Assembly: GCF_013377535.1 (NCBI RefSeq)
Contig: NZ_JABCJE010000006.1
Coordinates: 62,001 to 126,000, forward strand
Source: Donghicola mangrovi
GTDB taxonomy: Bacteria; Pseudomonadota; Alphaproteobacteria; Rhodobacterales; Rhodobacteraceae
Reading direction: 5' to 3'
DNA: 64,000 nucleotides
Position numbers and translations under genes: made by a program. Position 1 is the first letter of the stretch. Each line of letters starts with the position of its first letter. Shown here in pieces: positions 36,731-45,902 of the stretch. A model generated the notes under the pieces. That model searched no databases. It saw nothing but the letters and a program-made list of their open reading frames with translations, and had not been told where the DNA came from.

Positions 36731-37759
36731 ATGAGTTCTGACATCAACCCCGCATCGTCCGGTATCAGCGGCGCCCTGACTGGTCTGTTCCGTCGCCCCG
36801 AAGTGGGTGCATTTATGGGAATGGTTCTGGTCTTTGCTTTCTTTTCCTATTTCGGGGCAGACCGTAATTTTCTGACGCCTTTCGGCACATCCAGCTGGGT
36901 GAACGCCGCTTCGACCATTGGCATTATCGCCATTCCGATCGGGTTCCTGATGATCGCAGGCGAGCTGGACATCTCTATCGGCGCGGTTGTTCCCGCGGCC
37001 AAGATGACCATGGCCATTGTTTGCGGATTTTACGGACAGTCCATTTTCGTTGGCCTTCTGGCCACCTTTGCCATCGCAGGCATGATCGGCTGGATCAACG
37101 GCACCATCGTTGTCCGCACCAAGGTGCCTTCGCTGATCGTCACGCTGGCCACGCTGTTTTCTGTCAGCGGCCTGACTCTGTTCCTGTCGCTGATGCTGAC
37201 GGACACCACCAGCCAGGCGCTGACCTCGCCCGATTGGGCCAAGGCGCTGTTCGGCAGCTACCATTTCTGGGGTTTCCAGTCCTCGGTGTTCTGGTGGCTG
37301 GGTCTGAGCGCGGTGCTCTACTATGTGCTGCACCTGTCCCCTTGGGGGAACTGGATCTTCGCGCTGGGGGGCGACAAAGAAAGCGCCCGCAACGCAGGTA
37401 TCCCCATCGACCGTCTGAAAATCGGCCTGTTCATGCTGGCTTCGATGGCGGCGGCTCTGTCGGGCGTGTGTGAAACCGTTCTGTCGAACTCGGCGACCAC
37501 CACCACCAACTTTGCGCTGATCTTCAACACCATCATCGCGGTGGTTGTGGGCGGCGTGCTGCTGACCGGCGGCTTTGGCACCGTGGCGGGCGTGTTCTTT
37601 GGCACTGCGACGCTGGCGATTGTCCAGCAGGGCATCGGCTACACCCCTTTTGACCGCAACCTGTCGTCCCTGATCATCGGGGTCATGCTGCTGATCGCGG
37701 TTCTGATGAATGACAGCTTCCGCATCATGGCAACCAACTGGTCTAGCAAGAAAAAGTAG
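36731..37759 (+). CDS. ABC sugar transporter permease
   Basis: This 342-residue RbsC-like inner-membrane permease has many hydrophobic spans and the family stretch VVGGVLLTGGFGTVAGVFFGT near residues 275-295. Only one permease gene is present, so it presumably forms a homodimer, in contrast to the RhaPQ pair. AGAGG precedes the ATG; the ATPase gene begins eight bases after its stop. Confidence 0.88.
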   Translation: MSSDINPASSGISGALTGLFRRPEVGAFMGMVLVFAFFSYFGADRNFLTPFGTSSWVNAASTIGIIAIPIGFLMIAGELDISIGAVVPAAKMTMAIVCGFYGQSIFVGLLATFAIAGMIGWINGTIVVRTKVPSLIVTLATLFSVSGLTLFLSLMLTDTTSQALTSPDWAKALFGSYHFWGFQSSVFWWLGLSAVLYYVLHLSPWGNWIFALGGDKESARNAGIPIDRLKIGLFMLASMAAALSGVCETVLSNSATTTTNFALIFNTIIAVVVGGVLLTGGFGTVAGVFFGTATLAIVQQGIGYTPFDRNLSSLIIGVMLLIAVLMNDSFRIMATNWSSKKK

Positions 37760-37767
37760 GTCCGGTC

Positions 37768-38586
37768 ATGAGCAAAGCAGTTCTGGAACTACGGAACGTT
37801 AACAAATCCTTTGGTCCGATCGACGTATTGCACGACATTTCCCTAAAGGTCCGCGCTGGCGAGGTGCTGTGCCTTCTGGGGGACAACGGCGCCGGGAAAT
37901 CGACCCTGATCAAGACCTTGGCCGGTGTGCATAAGCCGACCTCGGGGCAGATGCTGATGGATGGCGAACCCGTCACGTTCGAGCGTCCCCGCGACGCAGC
38001 CGACCGCGGCATCGCCACCGTGCACCAGTTCGGCGGGACCTTTCCGCTGATGAGCGTGGGCCGCAGCTTCTTTGTCGGGATGGAGCCGACCAAAGGCATC
38101 GGCCCGTTCAAGGTCTTTGACCGCGACAAGGCCAACGCCGTTGCTGTGCGCGCCGTGCAGGAATTCGGGATCACCCGTATCACCGACGGCGACCGCCTGA
38201 TCGGCGGCCTGTCGGGCGGCGAGCGTCAGTCACTGGCCATCGCACGGGCCCTGCATTTCGGCGCGCGGGTGCTGATCCTCGATGAACCCACTGCGGCGCT
38301 GGGGGTCAAGCAGGCCAGTCACGTTCTGCGCGTGGTGATGGAGGCCCGCAAGCGCGGCATCGCTGTGATCTTCATCACCCATCAGGTGACACATGCGATG
38401 GCGGTCGGTGACCACTTTGCGGTTCTGATCCGCGGGGCCTTGGCCGCCGAGTTCGCTCGGGGCGAGAAATCCCGCGAGGAGATCACCGACCTGATGGCGG
38501 GCGGAGAGGCGCTCGCCAATCTTGGGGCCGACGTCGAGGCTTATATGGCCAGCCACGCCGGACACCCGCCGCCGCCACAGCATTAA
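37768..38586 (+). CDS. ABC sugar transporter ATP-binding protein (single domain)
   Basis: This 272-residue ATPase has Walker A GDNGAGKST, signature LSGGERQSLAIARAL and Walker B VLILDEPTAALG, with the switch His (FITHQVTH). Unlike RhaT, it has only one nucleotide-binding domain and would act as a dimer. The C-terminal end is Pro/His-rich. Co-transcribed with the permease. Confidence 0.9.
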   Translation: MSKAVLELRNVNKSFGPIDVLHDISLKVRAGEVLCLLGDNGAGKSTLIKTLAGVHKPTSGQMLMDGEPVTFERPRDAADRGIATVHQFGGTFPLMSVGRSFFVGMEPTKGIGPFKVFDRDKANAVAVRAVQEFGITRITDGDRLIGGLSGGERQSLAIARALHFGARVLILDEPTAALGVKQASHVLRVVMEARKRGIAVIFITHQVTHAMAVGDHFAVLIRGALAAEFARGEKSREEITDLMAGGEALANLGADVEAYMASHAGHPPPPQH

Positions 38587-38598
38587 CCCTCCCCAGAA

Positions 38599-38659
38599 GC
38601 CGGACCCCCATCTTCCTGGTCCGGCACATCCCGGTGGGCCCTGATCCGTCAGGGCCCAC
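38599..38659 (+). terminator. Two tandem hairpins between transport and enzyme genes
   Basis: First stem GCCGGACC/GGTCCGGC (38599-38606 with 38618-38625); second stem GTGGGCCCTGA/TCAGGGCCCAC (38634-38644 with 38649-38659, 11 bp, TCCG loop). Both are perfect and fill the gap between the ATPase and dehydrogenase genes. No T-tract, so partial termination or mRNA stabilisation is more likely than full termination. Confidence 0.6.
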
Positions 38660-38687
38660 TACCCCACCCTTTCTGCGGAGAACTGGA

Positions 38688-39692
38688 ATGACCGTCCGGA
38701 TTGCAGTGATCGGAGCAGGCCTGATGGGCGCCGATCACGCCAAAATTGTTGCCCAAGAAATGCCCGGCGCGACCTTGCAAGTGGTCTGCGACATGGATCA
38801 GAACCGCGCCCGCCGCGTGGCCGACGCCCATGGCGCCGCCGATGTCGCCACCGACCCTGCCGCCACTGTGGCCCGCGCCGATGTGGACGCGGTGATTGTG
38901 GCCAGCCCCGATTTCACCCACGCCCCCCTGTCGATCGCCTGCATCACCGCGGGCAAGCGGGTGCTGTGCGAAAAGCCTCTGTCCCAATCCTCGGCCGAGT
39001 GCATTCAGGTGATGAAGGCCGAGATGGCCGCAGGCCAGCGCCACGTCCAACTGGGGTTCATGCGCCGCTATGACAGCGCCTATGGGCAGATGAAGCGCGC
39101 CTTGGCCGATGGCACCCTTGGTCGTCCGCTGATGATGCACAACTTCCACCGAAACGTGGAAACCCCCGCCGCCGATTTCACCGGCGCGATGGCGATCACC
39201 AACTCCGCCCCCCATGAATTTGACGTGGTCCGCCATGTGCTTCGGACCGAATACACCGCGATTTCCGCCTTTCAGCCGCGCCGGTCCGATGCCCTTGTGG
39301 CCCCGGTCATGATGGTGCTCGAAACCGCAGACGGGCAGCTGGTGAACATCGAGGTGAACAACAACGCCGCCTATGGCTATGACGTGCGGGCCGAACTGGT
39401 GGGCGAAGCTGCGAGCATCGCCATGAACCACGTCGCCTACACTCGGCTGGATCGCAACATGGCCAGCGCCGTCGGCTACGAGGCCGATTGGCGCGGCCGT
39501 TACTACGATGCCTACCGTCAGCAAAACCGCGCCTTCTTGCGCTGGGTTCAGACGGGGGACTTCCCTGCGGATGGGTCCTCATGTTGGGACGGATACGCCG
39601 CCGCTGTCGTGGCCGAGGCGGGCGTGCGCGCCCTGAAGAGCGGCCAGAAAACCTCTGTCACCATGATCGACAAACCGGAGTTCTACGCATGA
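38688..39692 (+). CDS. Gfo/Idh/MocA oxidoreductase, inositol 2-dehydrogenase-like
   Basis: This 334-residue NAD(P)-dependent dehydrogenase has a Rossmann motif (VIGAGLMGADHAK), the EKPLS catalytic Lys motif near residue 97, and the C-terminal dehydrogenase domain with QLGFMRRYD and NSAPHEFDVVRHVL, which are close in style to IolG. It probably oxidises a ring hydroxyl of inositol or a related cyclitol or sugar. The ATG at 38688 is preceded by GCGGAG. Its stop overlaps the next gene's start (ATGA). Confidence 0.85.
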   Translation: MTVRIAVIGAGLMGADHAKIVAQEMPGATLQVVCDMDQNRARRVADAHGAADVATDPAATVARADVDAVIVASPDFTHAPLSIACITAGKRVLCEKPLSQSSAECIQVMKAEMAAGQRHVQLGFMRRYDSAYGQMKRALADGTLGRPLMMHNFHRNVETPAADFTGAMAITNSAPHEFDVVRHVLRTEYTAISAFQPRRSDALVAPVMMVLETADGQLVNIEVNNNAAYGYDVRAELVGEAASIAMNHVAYTRLDRNMASAVGYEADWRGRYYDAYRQQNRAFLRWVQTGDFPADGSSCWDGYAAAVVAEAGVRALKSGQKTSVTMIDKPEFYA

Positions 39693-40648
39693 AACTGGGC
39701 TTTGTATCCGACAGCCTTGGCGCGATGCCGCTGACTGAAATGCTGGACCATGCACTGCGCCTTGGCGTTTCGGGGGTCGAGGTGAACACCGGCGGCTGGT
39801 CCACCGCCCCCCATCTGGATGTGGACGCGCTGCTGGCCAGCGCCGACCAACGCCGCGCGTTCCAGCAGGAATTCGACGCGCGGGGCCTGCAGATCATCAG
39901 CCTGAACGCCAACGGCAACCCCTTGCACCCCACCGATCCCACCCAAGCGGACTGCCTGCGCAAGACCATCCGACTGGCGGGCGAGTTGGGGCTGGACACC
40001 GTTTGCACCATGTCCGGTCTGCCCGAAGGCCAAGCCGGTGACCAGATGCCGAACTGGGTCGTGGCCTCTTGGCCCCCTGAAACCCAGACCATCCTGCGCT
40101 ACCAGTGGGAGGAGCGGCTCTACCCCTTCTGGACTGAGATGAAGGCCCTGTCCCAATCCGCTGGCGTCACCAAAATCGCGCTGGAACTGCACGGGAACCA
40201 ATGCGTCTACAACGCCCCGTCCCTGCTGAAACTGCGGGCCGAGATTGGCGATCTGATCGGCGCGAACCTTGATCCGTCGCACCTGCACTGGATGGGGGCC
40301 GATCCTTTGGTCGTGGCAGAGGAATTGGGCGCTGCCATTTACCACGTTCACGCCAAGGACACCCTGCTGAACACCCGCGTTCAGGCCATGACCGGCCTTC
40401 TGGAAAACGGCGGGCTGATGGATATTCCTGCGCGCAGCTGGTCCTACATCACCCTTGGTTTCGGCCACGGAGAGGAATGGTGGCGCCAGTTCTGCTATCG
40501 TCTGAAAATGGGCGGTTATGATGGCTGGCTCTCGATCGAGCACGAGGATGTGCTGCTTGGCAGCCTTGAGGGGCTCGAGAAATCTGTGGCCCTCTTGCAG
40601 GCCGTGATGCCTCGCGCGCCATCGGATTACAAACCGCAGGCAATTTGA
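39689..40648 (+). CDS. Sugar-phosphate isomerase/epimerase-type TIM barrel protein
   Basis: This 319-residue AP-endonuclease-2-like TIM barrel begins MKLGFVSDSLGAMPL. Metal-site-like features include ALELHGNQCVYN, NLDPSHLHWMG, YHVHAKD and SIEHED, as in IolE, IolI and xylose-isomerase-like enzymes. The start is fixed by the four-base overlap with the dehydrogenase; the longer open frame is spurious. It likely isomerises or dehydrates the keto product of the neighbouring dehydrogenase. Confidence 0.83.
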   Translation: MKLGFVSDSLGAMPLTEMLDHALRLGVSGVEVNTGGWSTAPHLDVDALLASADQRRAFQQEFDARGLQIISLNANGNPLHPTDPTQADCLRKTIRLAGELGLDTVCTMSGLPEGQAGDQMPNWVVASWPPETQTILRYQWEERLYPFWTEMKALSQSAGVTKIALELHGNQCVYNAPSLLKLRAEIGDLIGANLDPSHLHWMGADPLVVAEELGAAIYHVHAKDTLLNTRVQAMTGLLENGGLMDIPARSWSYITLGFGHGEEWWRQFCYRLKMGGYDGWLSIEHEDVLLGSLEGLEKSVALLQAVMPRAPSDYKPQAI

Positions 40649-40687
40649 TCGGGCCGCATTAGGCCCTGATTTCAAGGAGGAATTTTG

Positions 40688-41722
40688 ATGACCTTACGGA
40701 TTGGATGCGTAGGCTACGGCACGGGGGGGCGGCATTTCCACACGCCCTTTATCGCGGCGGCCAAAGGGTGCGAACTGGCGGGCATCGTTGCCCGCGCCCC
40801 CGCCACCATTGAAGCCGTGCGCGAGGATTGGCCTGACACGCCCATCTTTCCCAGCCTGACCGCGATGATCGAGGCTGGCGTGTGCGACGCCGTCACCATC
40901 ACCACCCCGCCGCAAACCCGCCGCGAGTTGGTGCTGGAGGCGATTGCGGCTGGCGTGCATGTGATTGCGGACAAACCCTTTGCCCCCTCGGCTGCAGAGG
41001 CCCGCGCTTTAGGCGAGGCCGCGGATCAGGCGGGAGTTACATTGGCCGTTTACCAGAACCGCCGGTTCGATGCGGACATGCAGACGCTTGCGAAACTGAT
41101 CCGCGAAGATGCCCTTGGTCAGATCTGGCGGGTCCACAGCCGGATGGATTTCGACGACCCGGCCACGCTTGAGGCCGGACCAACCGGCGGCCTTCTGCGC
41201 GATCTTGGCAGCCATCTGGTGGACCAGATGATCTGGCTCCAAGGGGCCGTTCGCACGGTCGAGGCCCACATGGACTACGTGGACCTGCCCGAAGGCAAAA
41301 CCGACGCGGGTTTCACGATCACCTTGTGCCATACGAGCGGCGCGCGCTCCCACATCAGTGCCAGCAAGCTGAACCACCTGCACTGCCGCGAATTGCGGGC
41401 CTATGGGACCAAGGGCAGCTATGTCGGCCAAAGTACCGATGTGCAGGCCCAGTTGATCTTTGCAGGCAAGCGACCCCTGAACGATCTGGCAGGCTGGGGA
41501 TACGAACCCCAAAGCCATTGGGGCACGCTTCATGTGGCCTCGGGCGATCACGCGGTTCCTTCTGAACAGGGCCGCTACCACGACTATTACGAAGCCTTCG
41601 CCCGCTCGATCGCCGAGGGCACCCCGCCCCCAGTAACGGCCGAACAAGGCGCCTATACTCTGGCCGTTCTGGACGCCGCCAGAGAGAGCGCGACCACCGG
41701 TAAAACCGTCGAAATGGGCTGA
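40688..41722 (+). CDS. Gfo/Idh/MocA family oxidoreductase
   Basis: This 344-residue second dehydrogenase has the Rossmann start GCVGYGTGGRHFHTPF and the DKPFAPS catalytic Lys motif near residue 97; its C-terminal domain contains GGLLRDLGSHLVDQM. It is closer to the YdgJ/unknown-substrate branch than to IolG. AAGGAGG lies nine bases before the ATG. Two oxidoreductases with an isomerase suggest a redox isomerisation or 3-keto sugar route; the exact substrate is not determinable. Confidence 0.83.
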   Translation: MTLRIGCVGYGTGGRHFHTPFIAAAKGCELAGIVARAPATIEAVREDWPDTPIFPSLTAMIEAGVCDAVTITTPPQTRRELVLEAIAAGVHVIADKPFAPSAAEARALGEAADQAGVTLAVYQNRRFDADMQTLAKLIREDALGQIWRVHSRMDFDDPATLEAGPTGGLLRDLGSHLVDQMIWLQGAVRTVEAHMDYVDLPEGKTDAGFTITLCHTSGARSHISASKLNHLHCRELRAYGTKGSYVGQSTDVQAQLIFAGKRPLNDLAGWGYEPQSHWGTLHVASGDHAVPSEQGRYHDYYEAFARSIAEGTPPPVTAEQGAYTLAVLDAARESATTGKTVEMG

Positions 41723-41729
41723 GACATTT

Positions 41730-41760
41730 GGCGTTCAGGGGAAACCCGCCCCTGAACGCC
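41730..41760. terminator. Bidirectional hairpin between convergent operons
   Basis: A perfect 12-bp stem (GGCGTTCAGGGG 41730-41741 with CCCCTGAACGCC 41749-41760) separates the sugar operon from the NRPS gene. No T-tract on either side. Confidence 0.6.
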
Positions 41761-41766
41761 GCTACT

Positions 41767-44700
41767 CTAAATGGCCATCTTTTGCTGCGGGATCGGCATT
41801 TCCAGAGCACTATTCGCAGCGATCCTAGGGCGCTCGGATAGGGACGCCTTGGCCTCCTGCGCCGGATTCCCGAACCACAGGGCACCGTCCGGCGTCTGCT
41901 CTGCCTTCATCACAAAGCTGTCCGCTTCGATCTTGGCGTCCTGCCCGACCCGCGCGCCGTAATGGACAAAGCTGTTCACCCCCAGCACGGCGCGATCACC
42001 TATCTCGATGGGGCCGGACTGGAACGCCCCATCCTCGAGCGAATGTCCCTGCAGCAGGACCCCTTGGTTAAAGGTCGCCAGATCCCCCACCCTGCACATG
42101 GTCTTTTCGATGATCATCAACCCGTTATCAAAGACATAGCGCCCGAACCGCACCCCGTGCATCCGCCAGAACAGCGCTTTGAACGGGGTGCCATTCAGCA
42201 TCTGCAACTCGGTCGAGGCGCTGAGTTTCCAGTACCGCTCGTGGCTCCAGAAATAGCGGTCATAGACCGAGCAATACTGGGGGGTCATGCGTTTGAACCC
42301 CAGTACAAGCTTCTCGATCAGCACACCCCAGAGGAGGGCGGCAAGGATCATCGCCATCGACATCAGGGTCAGGCCCGATGCCGACCAAAGGCCCAGTTCA
42401 ACGGTCATGAAATGCGCCAGCGTGGCCATCATCGCGATCCGGCCCCAGTGATGCAGCAGAAACAGCGCCATGCTGGCCAAGTTATAGCGGTTCTTCTGCC
42501 TGATCCGGTCCGTCCTGACGGTCGGGTCGTCATATCGGGCAAAGTCCCCCTTGCGCCCGTGATCGCGGGGAATGGCAAAGGAGGGCGATCCCAAAAGCCC
42601 CGTATTCTGCTGACGGGGGCCGTTCAGGGGCACGTGGACCTTGGTCGCCAACAGCACATTATCCCCCAGCGCCATCCCTGTGGGCGCAATGATCATATTC
42701 CCCAGAAAGGACTTCGCGCCAAAGACAACCTTGCCCAACCGGAACCGGCCCGCGCTGAATTCGGCATTGGACATGGTCAGGTTGTCAGAGACCATGGTGC
42801 CTTGGCCGAACTCGCACAGATAGGGGACGTCGTGCTTTTGCATCATGCCAAAGTTTGTGCCCGTGTTGAGCATCCCGTTGAACCGGTAGCCGACGGCCCG
42901 CAGGAACGGCACGACATAGCTGCTGTCCCCGAAAAGTGCGTTCAGGAACTGAGAGTTTGACGTACGTTGCACAATCCCCAGCGCCAGATGGGCGCGGCCA
43001 TAGAGGGGATAGGTCCGGTCCGGCGACAGAAACAGGTAGGCCAGTCGTGGCACGATACCCGTATTGGCCAAGAGCAGCAGCACACCCGCCAGAAACAGCG
43101 CAGCGGTGCCCATCAGAATGCCCGGCAGCGCGTGCCATGTGGATTCCGCCAGCAGGCTCGCGGGCGCTCCGGCAGAGGGAACGTGGCTCTCGGCGGCATA
43201 GAGGAAATGCATCGCGACGATTGAGGCCGGCCCGACCACCAGCGTTGCCATCCCCAGACTGAGCAGCCCGTGGATCACGCGTCGAGCGCCAGACACGGGG
43301 CCGTTTGCCAGCGTCTGGAACCGTTCCGTGCAGGGCTCTGCCGGAGAGCCGACATAGCGCATCCCCTCGGCCAATTCCTGACCGTCGTAGACCGCCGAGG
43401 CATGGCCAAGTTCCGTCCCTGCCCCGATGCGGGTGTTGATCCCCAGAACGCTGCCATCCCCGACAAAGGCACCTGCCTCGATCCGCACAAAACCGGTCCG
43501 GATGTACCCGTCCTCGGCCACGTAGCCAGAGGCAAAGACTCCGCGACCGATCACGGCGTTCTCTCCGACCTCGAACAGATCGGTGACGACAGGCGGCGCG
43601 CATTGCACCAGCGCGGACCACGCGATTTTCGCCCCGAGGAGCCGCAGGTAAAGGGTATATAGCGGCGTCCCCGGTGCCATGGCCAAGGGCGACAGGCGGG
43701 TCAGAGTCTTGACCGTCCAGAACTGGCAATAGTCCAGCGACCACAGCTTGATTTCGGTTGGCTGCCACCGGCCGATCAGGGCCCACTTGATCACCACGGG
43801 CGCCAGCGAAAAGAACGCGAATGTCCCGATCGACGCGACCGCCGCATGGGCATAGGCCGTCAGCATCGTTTCCGCGCGGAAGGTCCAGCTGATCGAATGA
43901 AGGGTCGTCCATGTCCCCGCATAGAGATAGGCAAAACTCGCCAGCACTTGATAAAGGCCCGTCCCCCAATAGGCCAAGAGGTTGGGGGCCTGGGCCTTGG
44001 TGGTCCGGCGATAGGGCGCGGCAGAGGCCCCATCGGTCCCCAGATGCCCCGCAAAGGCGCGGATGTTCGGGTTGCGATACAGATCCTTTAGCGAAAACCC
44101 TGCATACCCCAGCTTTGACCGGATTTCGGCGGCAAAGCGGGCCATGATCAGGGAATTTCCCCCCAGTCCGGCAAAGAAATCCGCTGTCACTGAAACCTTC
44201 TCCTGCCCAATGATCCCAGCCAGAATATTCGCCAGATCAGCTTCGAGGCGTGTTTCGGGGGCGGCATATTCCGCGTCCACTGCCCCGATCCGCCCGTGGG
44301 TCGGCGCGGGCAAGGCTTTGCGGTCGGCCTTGTCACTGGGCAGCATGGGGATGGCGTCCAGCGGTTCGTAAAATGCCGGCACCATAAAGGGCGGCAGGCT
44401 CTGGCGCAGGGTGGCGGCGATGTCCGCCGCGCTGGCCGTTCCAGTGAAATAGGCGACCAGTTCGGGGGCCTCGGACCCCTCGGGGGTGTGGGTGTTCACA
44501 ACGGCCTGTCGGACCCCTTCGATCTGCATAATGACCGATTCAATCTCGGCCAATTCAATGCGATAGCCGCGGATTTTCACCTGCGTGTCGATGCGCCCCA
44601 TATAGATGATCTGCCCGTCATCGGCGATCCGCCCCAGATCGCCGGTCCGGTAAATCCGCCCCGAGGGATTGTACTGCAGCCCGATCCGGTCGCGCACAAA

Positions 44701-45864
44701 CGCCTTGGCGGTCAGGTCATCGCGGCCTAGATAGCCGCGCGACAGGCCGATCCCGCCGATGCAGATTTCCCCGACCGCGCCTTGGGGCAAGGGCTCACCC
44801 GTCTCGGCGTCCAGGATCACCACGCTATAGGTCGGCAGCGGACGCCCAATGGTGACAGGTTGGTCCGGTTGAGGCCAAGCGATGGTGGCGGTGACGGTGA
44901 TCTCGGTCGGGCCATAGGCGTTCAGGATCGCGCGGGTCGGGCTGTGCCAGCGGGCAACGATATCGGCGGGACACGCCTCGCCCGAGACGATGACCAGCCG
45001 CAAATCGGGCAACCCCGCATCCAACGTAGCCAGAAGCGTCGGCACGCAGCACATGGCGGTGATGCGTTGCTCGGCCAAGAAGGCGTGCAAATCCTCGCCC
45101 ACCAAGGAGGCCCCGGACTGGTTCGGCACCAAAGACGCACCCGCCAGCAGCGGAACCCAGATTTCCTCGACCGAGAAGTCGAAGGCCAGCGTGAGACCCT
45201 GATAGACGCGATCCTCGGGCGTGTAGCCATAGGTTTCGGCGGCCACGCGCACGAAGTTCACGATCATTGCGTGGTCGATGGGGACACCTTTGGGTCGGCC
45301 AGTGCTGCCCGAGGTATAGATCGCGTAGGCCAAATCGCTGACCTCAGGAAGCGTGGGCGGGCGATGGGCGGGCATCTGCGCGATCTCGGGTTCGTCGGTA
45401 TCGAGGGCGATCACAGGCAGGTCTGCGGCGCGCGCCATACAGCGGAATGCCGACTGGGTCAGGATCGCACTGACGCCCGCATCCCCCGCGATATAGGCGA
45501 TGCGATCCGCCGGAAAGACGGGGTCCAGCGGCACATAGGCCGCGTTGATCTTGAGCACCGCGAGCATGGCGATATAGCTTTCGGCGCAGCGGTCAAAGAG
45601 CAGGGCGATCACGTCGCCCGGTCCAAACCCCTGCGCCAGAAGGTAATGCGCCAGCCGGTTCGCCCGCGCATCAAGGTCGGCAAAGGTGATGTCACCCTCG
45701 GCGGTTCGCACGGCGACATTGTCGGGAGCGGCATCGACCCGCGCCTCGAACAGGTGATGCAGCCGCTCGCCGTGGTGCCAGCGTGGGGTGTCGACCCCGC
45801 CTGACTTCAGGACAAACGGAGGGGGAGCGCCCGTTTCGGGCGACAGCAAAATCTGGCCATCCAT
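41767..45864 (-). CDS. Pls/PosA-type membrane non-ribosomal peptide synthetase
   Basis: This 1365-residue protein has an adenylation domain (about 30-525: YTSGSTGRPKG, FDFSVEEIW, NAYGPTE, YRTGDLGRI, the final Lys in LPSDKADRKAL), a carrier domain with the pantetheine Ser571 in LGGNSL, then a ~750-residue membrane part. The membrane part holds about three pairs of hydrophobic spans alternating with hexapeptide-type segments (GAFVGDGSVLGINTRIGAG, APTGMALGDNVLLATKV, IGDRAVLGVNSFVHYGARVG). This is the layout of epsilon-poly-lysine synthetase and relatives, which join one amino acid repeatedly at the membrane. There is no thioesterase. Hand alignment gives specificity residues DFECISAVTK. AGGAA precedes the ATG; it lies 38 bp after the aminotransferase gene. 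Confidence 0.9.
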   Translation of the reverse strand: MDGQILLSPETGAPPPFVLKSGGVDTPRWHHGERLHHLFEARVDAAPDNVAVRTAEGDITFADLDARANRLAHYLLAQGFGPGDVIALLFDRCAESYIAMLAVLKINAAYVPLDPVFPADRIAYIAGDAGVSAILTQSAFRCMARAADLPVIALDTDEPEIAQMPAHRPPTLPEVSDLAYAIYTSGSTGRPKGVPIDHAMIVNFVRVAAETYGYTPEDRVYQGLTLAFDFSVEEIWVPLLAGASLVPNQSGASLVGEDLHAFLAEQRITAMCCVPTLLATLDAGLPDLRLVIVSGEACPADIVARWHSPTRAILNAYGPTEITVTATIAWPQPDQPVTIGRPLPTYSVVILDAETGEPLPQGAVGEICIGGIGLSRGYLGRDDLTAKAFVRDRIGLQYNPSGRIYRTGDLGRIADDGQIIYMGRIDTQVKIRGYRIELAEIESVIMQIEGVRQAVVNTHTPEGSEAPELVAYFTGTASAADIAATLRQSLPPFMVPAFYEPLDAIPMLPSDKADRKALPAPTHGRIGAVDAEYAAPETRLEADLANILAGIIGQEKVSVTADFFAGLGGNSLIMARFAAEIRSKLGYAGFSLKDLYRNPNIRAFAGHLGTDGASAAPYRRTTKAQAPNLLAYWGTGLYQVLASFAYLYAGTWTTLHSISWTFRAETMLTAYAHAAVASIGTFAFFSLAPVVIKWALIGRWQPTEIKLWSLDYCQFWTVKTLTRLSPLAMAPGTPLYTLYLRLLGAKIAWSALVQCAPPVVTDLFEVGENAVIGRGVFASGYVAEDGYIRTGFVRIEAGAFVGDGSVLGINTRIGAGTELGHASAVYDGQELAEGMRYVGSPAEPCTERFQTLANGPVSGARRVIHGLLSLGMATLVVGPASIVAMHFLYAAESHVPSAGAPASLLAESTWHALPGILMGTAALFLAGVLLLLANTGIVPRLAYLFLSPDRTYPLYGRAHLALGIVQRTSNSQFLNALFGDSSYVVPFLRAVGYRFNGMLNTGTNFGMMQKHDVPYLCEFGQGTMVSDNLTMSNAEFSAGRFRLGKVVFGAKSFLGNMIIAPTGMALGDNVLLATKVHVPLNGPRQQNTGLLGSPSFAIPRDHGRKGDFARYDDPTVRTDRIRQKNRYNLASMALFLLHHWGRIAMMATLAHFMTVELGLWSASGLTLMSMAMILAALLWGVLIEKLVLGFKRMTPQYCSVYDRYFWSHERYWKLSASTELQMLNGTPFKALFWRMHGVRFGRYVFDNGLMIIEKTMCRVGDLATFNQGVLLQGHSLEDGAFQSGPIEIGDRAVLGVNSFVHYGARVGQDAKIEADSFVMKAEQTPDGALWFGNPAQEAKASLSERPRIAANSALEMPIPQQKMAI

Positions 45865-45902
45865 AGCTGGAAGTTCCTGTATTTTGGGGACTGGATCGCG
45901 CC

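Noticed and set aside
39488-39688. N-terminal extension of the TIM-barrel isomerase frame
   Set aside because: It overlaps the dehydrogenase gene, while the ATGA junction at 39689 gives the family-typical N-terminus.
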